37,659 nucleotides of DNA, from NCBI GenBank assembly GCA_027036355.1, contig JALVQZ010000138.1, forward strand, positions 1-37,659, given 5' to 3'. Below, in pieces: positions 36,956 through 37,659 of the stretch. The notes under the pieces are model-generated. The model did not search any database. It was given only the letters and a program-made list of their open reading frames with translations, and was not told the origin of the DNA. This DNA comes from Acidimicrobiia bacterium (lineage in GTDB: Bacteria; Actinomycetota; Acidimicrobiia; Spongiisociales; UBA5794). Position numbers and translations under genes: made by a program. The stretch's first letter is position 1; every line of letters starts with the position of its first letter.

Positions 36956-37659
36956 ATGCTCCAACCCATCGTCGACGCCTCCAAGCGGCGAGCGGAACGG
37001 GCCGCCGGGTCGCTCGAGCGTCTCCGTCGCGACGCGGCCGCGGCCCCGGAACCCCGGTCGCTGGTCACGGCCCTGCGCGAACCGGGCCTGTCGGTGATCG
37101 CCGAGGTCAAGCGGCGTTCGCCGTCGGCGGGACCGCTCGCCGAGCGGCTCGACGCCGCAAGCCAGGCGATCCGCTACATGGAGGGGGGCGCAGCCGGGGT
37201 GTCGGTCCTCACCGAACCCGACTTCTTCGACGGATCCCTCGACGACCTGCGGGCGGTCCGCGGCGCGATCGACCGTCCGGTGCTCCGGAAGGACTTCATC
37301 TTCGATGCGGCCCAGATCTTCGAGGCGCGGGCCGCCGGAGCCGACGCGGTGCTGCTGATCGTCGCTCTCCTCGAACCCGCGCAGCTCGTGGACCTGCTCG
37401 CGGCCGGCGACGAAGCCGGCGTCGAGGCGCTGGTCGAGGCCCACGACGAACGGGAGGCCGGCATCGCCGTCGAGGCCGGGGCCCGGATCGTCGGCGTCAA
37501 CAACCGCGATCTCCGCACGTTCGTCACCGACCTCGCCGTCGCCGAGCGCGTCGCCAGGGCGCTCCCATCCGCCCTCGTGAAGGTCGCGGAGTCCGGGGTG
37601 TCCGACCTCGACGGCGCCCGCCGGATGGCGGAGGCCGGCTACGACGCCATCCTCGTCGG
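36956..37659 (+). CDS. trpC: Indole-3-glycerol phosphate synthase (partial, runs off window end)
   Basis: Hand translation: MLQPIVDASKRRAERAAG...VIAEVKRRSPSAGPLAE...GVSVLTEPDFFDGSLDDLRAVR...RPVLRKDFIFDAAQIFEARAAGADAVLLI...VGVNNRDLRTF...VAESGVSDL; no stop before the window end. Confidence 0.93.
   Translation, partial: MLQPIVDASKRRAERAAGSLERLRRDAAAAPEPRSLVTALREPGLSVIAEVKRRSPSAGPLAERLDAASQAIRYMEGGAAGVSVLTEPDFFDGSLDDLRAVRGAIDRPVLRKDFIFDAAQIFEARAAGADAVLLIVALLEPAQLVDLLAAGDEAGVEALVEAHDEREAGIAVEAGARIVGVNNRDLRTFVTDLAVAERVARALPSALVKVAESGVSDLDGARRMAEAGYDAILV

Noticed and set aside
1-37659. Search for CRISPR repeats, transposases, integrases, toxin-antitoxin pairs, restriction-modification, retrons, tRNA-adjacent islands and biosynthetic clusters
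   Set aside because: No direct-repeat arrays, recombinase/nuclease motifs or other accessory gene signatures were seen; the window is core genome.

Overview
GC-rich window whose gene content looks actinobacterial (possibly Acidimicrobiia; the taxon is inference). It is almost entirely housekeeping. Left part: the 3' half of a dcw cell-wall/division cluster (murC-murB-ftsQ-ftsZ-pgeF-yggS-sepF-yggT). Next is an inverted ileS with a clear T-box leader, then DUF167-dksA/traR-like-lspA-rluD, a WS/DGAT acyltransferase, two tandem 6-phosphofructokinases with different phospho-donor signatures, dnaE, serB, a pair of ArsA/Get3-like ATPases, a two-domain ThyX-like protein, an EamA transporter, small membrane proteins, xpt-type PRTase, nth, MATE, MFS, ccdA, trpE, ygfZ, a two-component system, a lipoprotein cytochrome c and trpC (truncated by the window end). 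I saw no CRISPR array, prophage, transposon, toxin-antitoxin or defence island, and no tRNA/rRNA gene. The most interesting signals are regulatory or architectural: (1) an ileS T-box with a visible SD sequestrator; (2) a repeated TANNNT box 6-8 nt upstream of many operon-leading start codons that lack an SD, implying leaderless transcription; (3) convergent genes that overlap or nearly abut at all seven junctions; (4) a duplicated, motif-degenerate ThyX-like protein beside Get3-like ATPases and an uncharacterised 80-aa protein; (5) a DksA-like protein with a broken zinc finger followed by an lspA that appears to use a CTG start. I did not find a clear, wholly new multi-gene system. All coordinates and pairings were worked out by eye.
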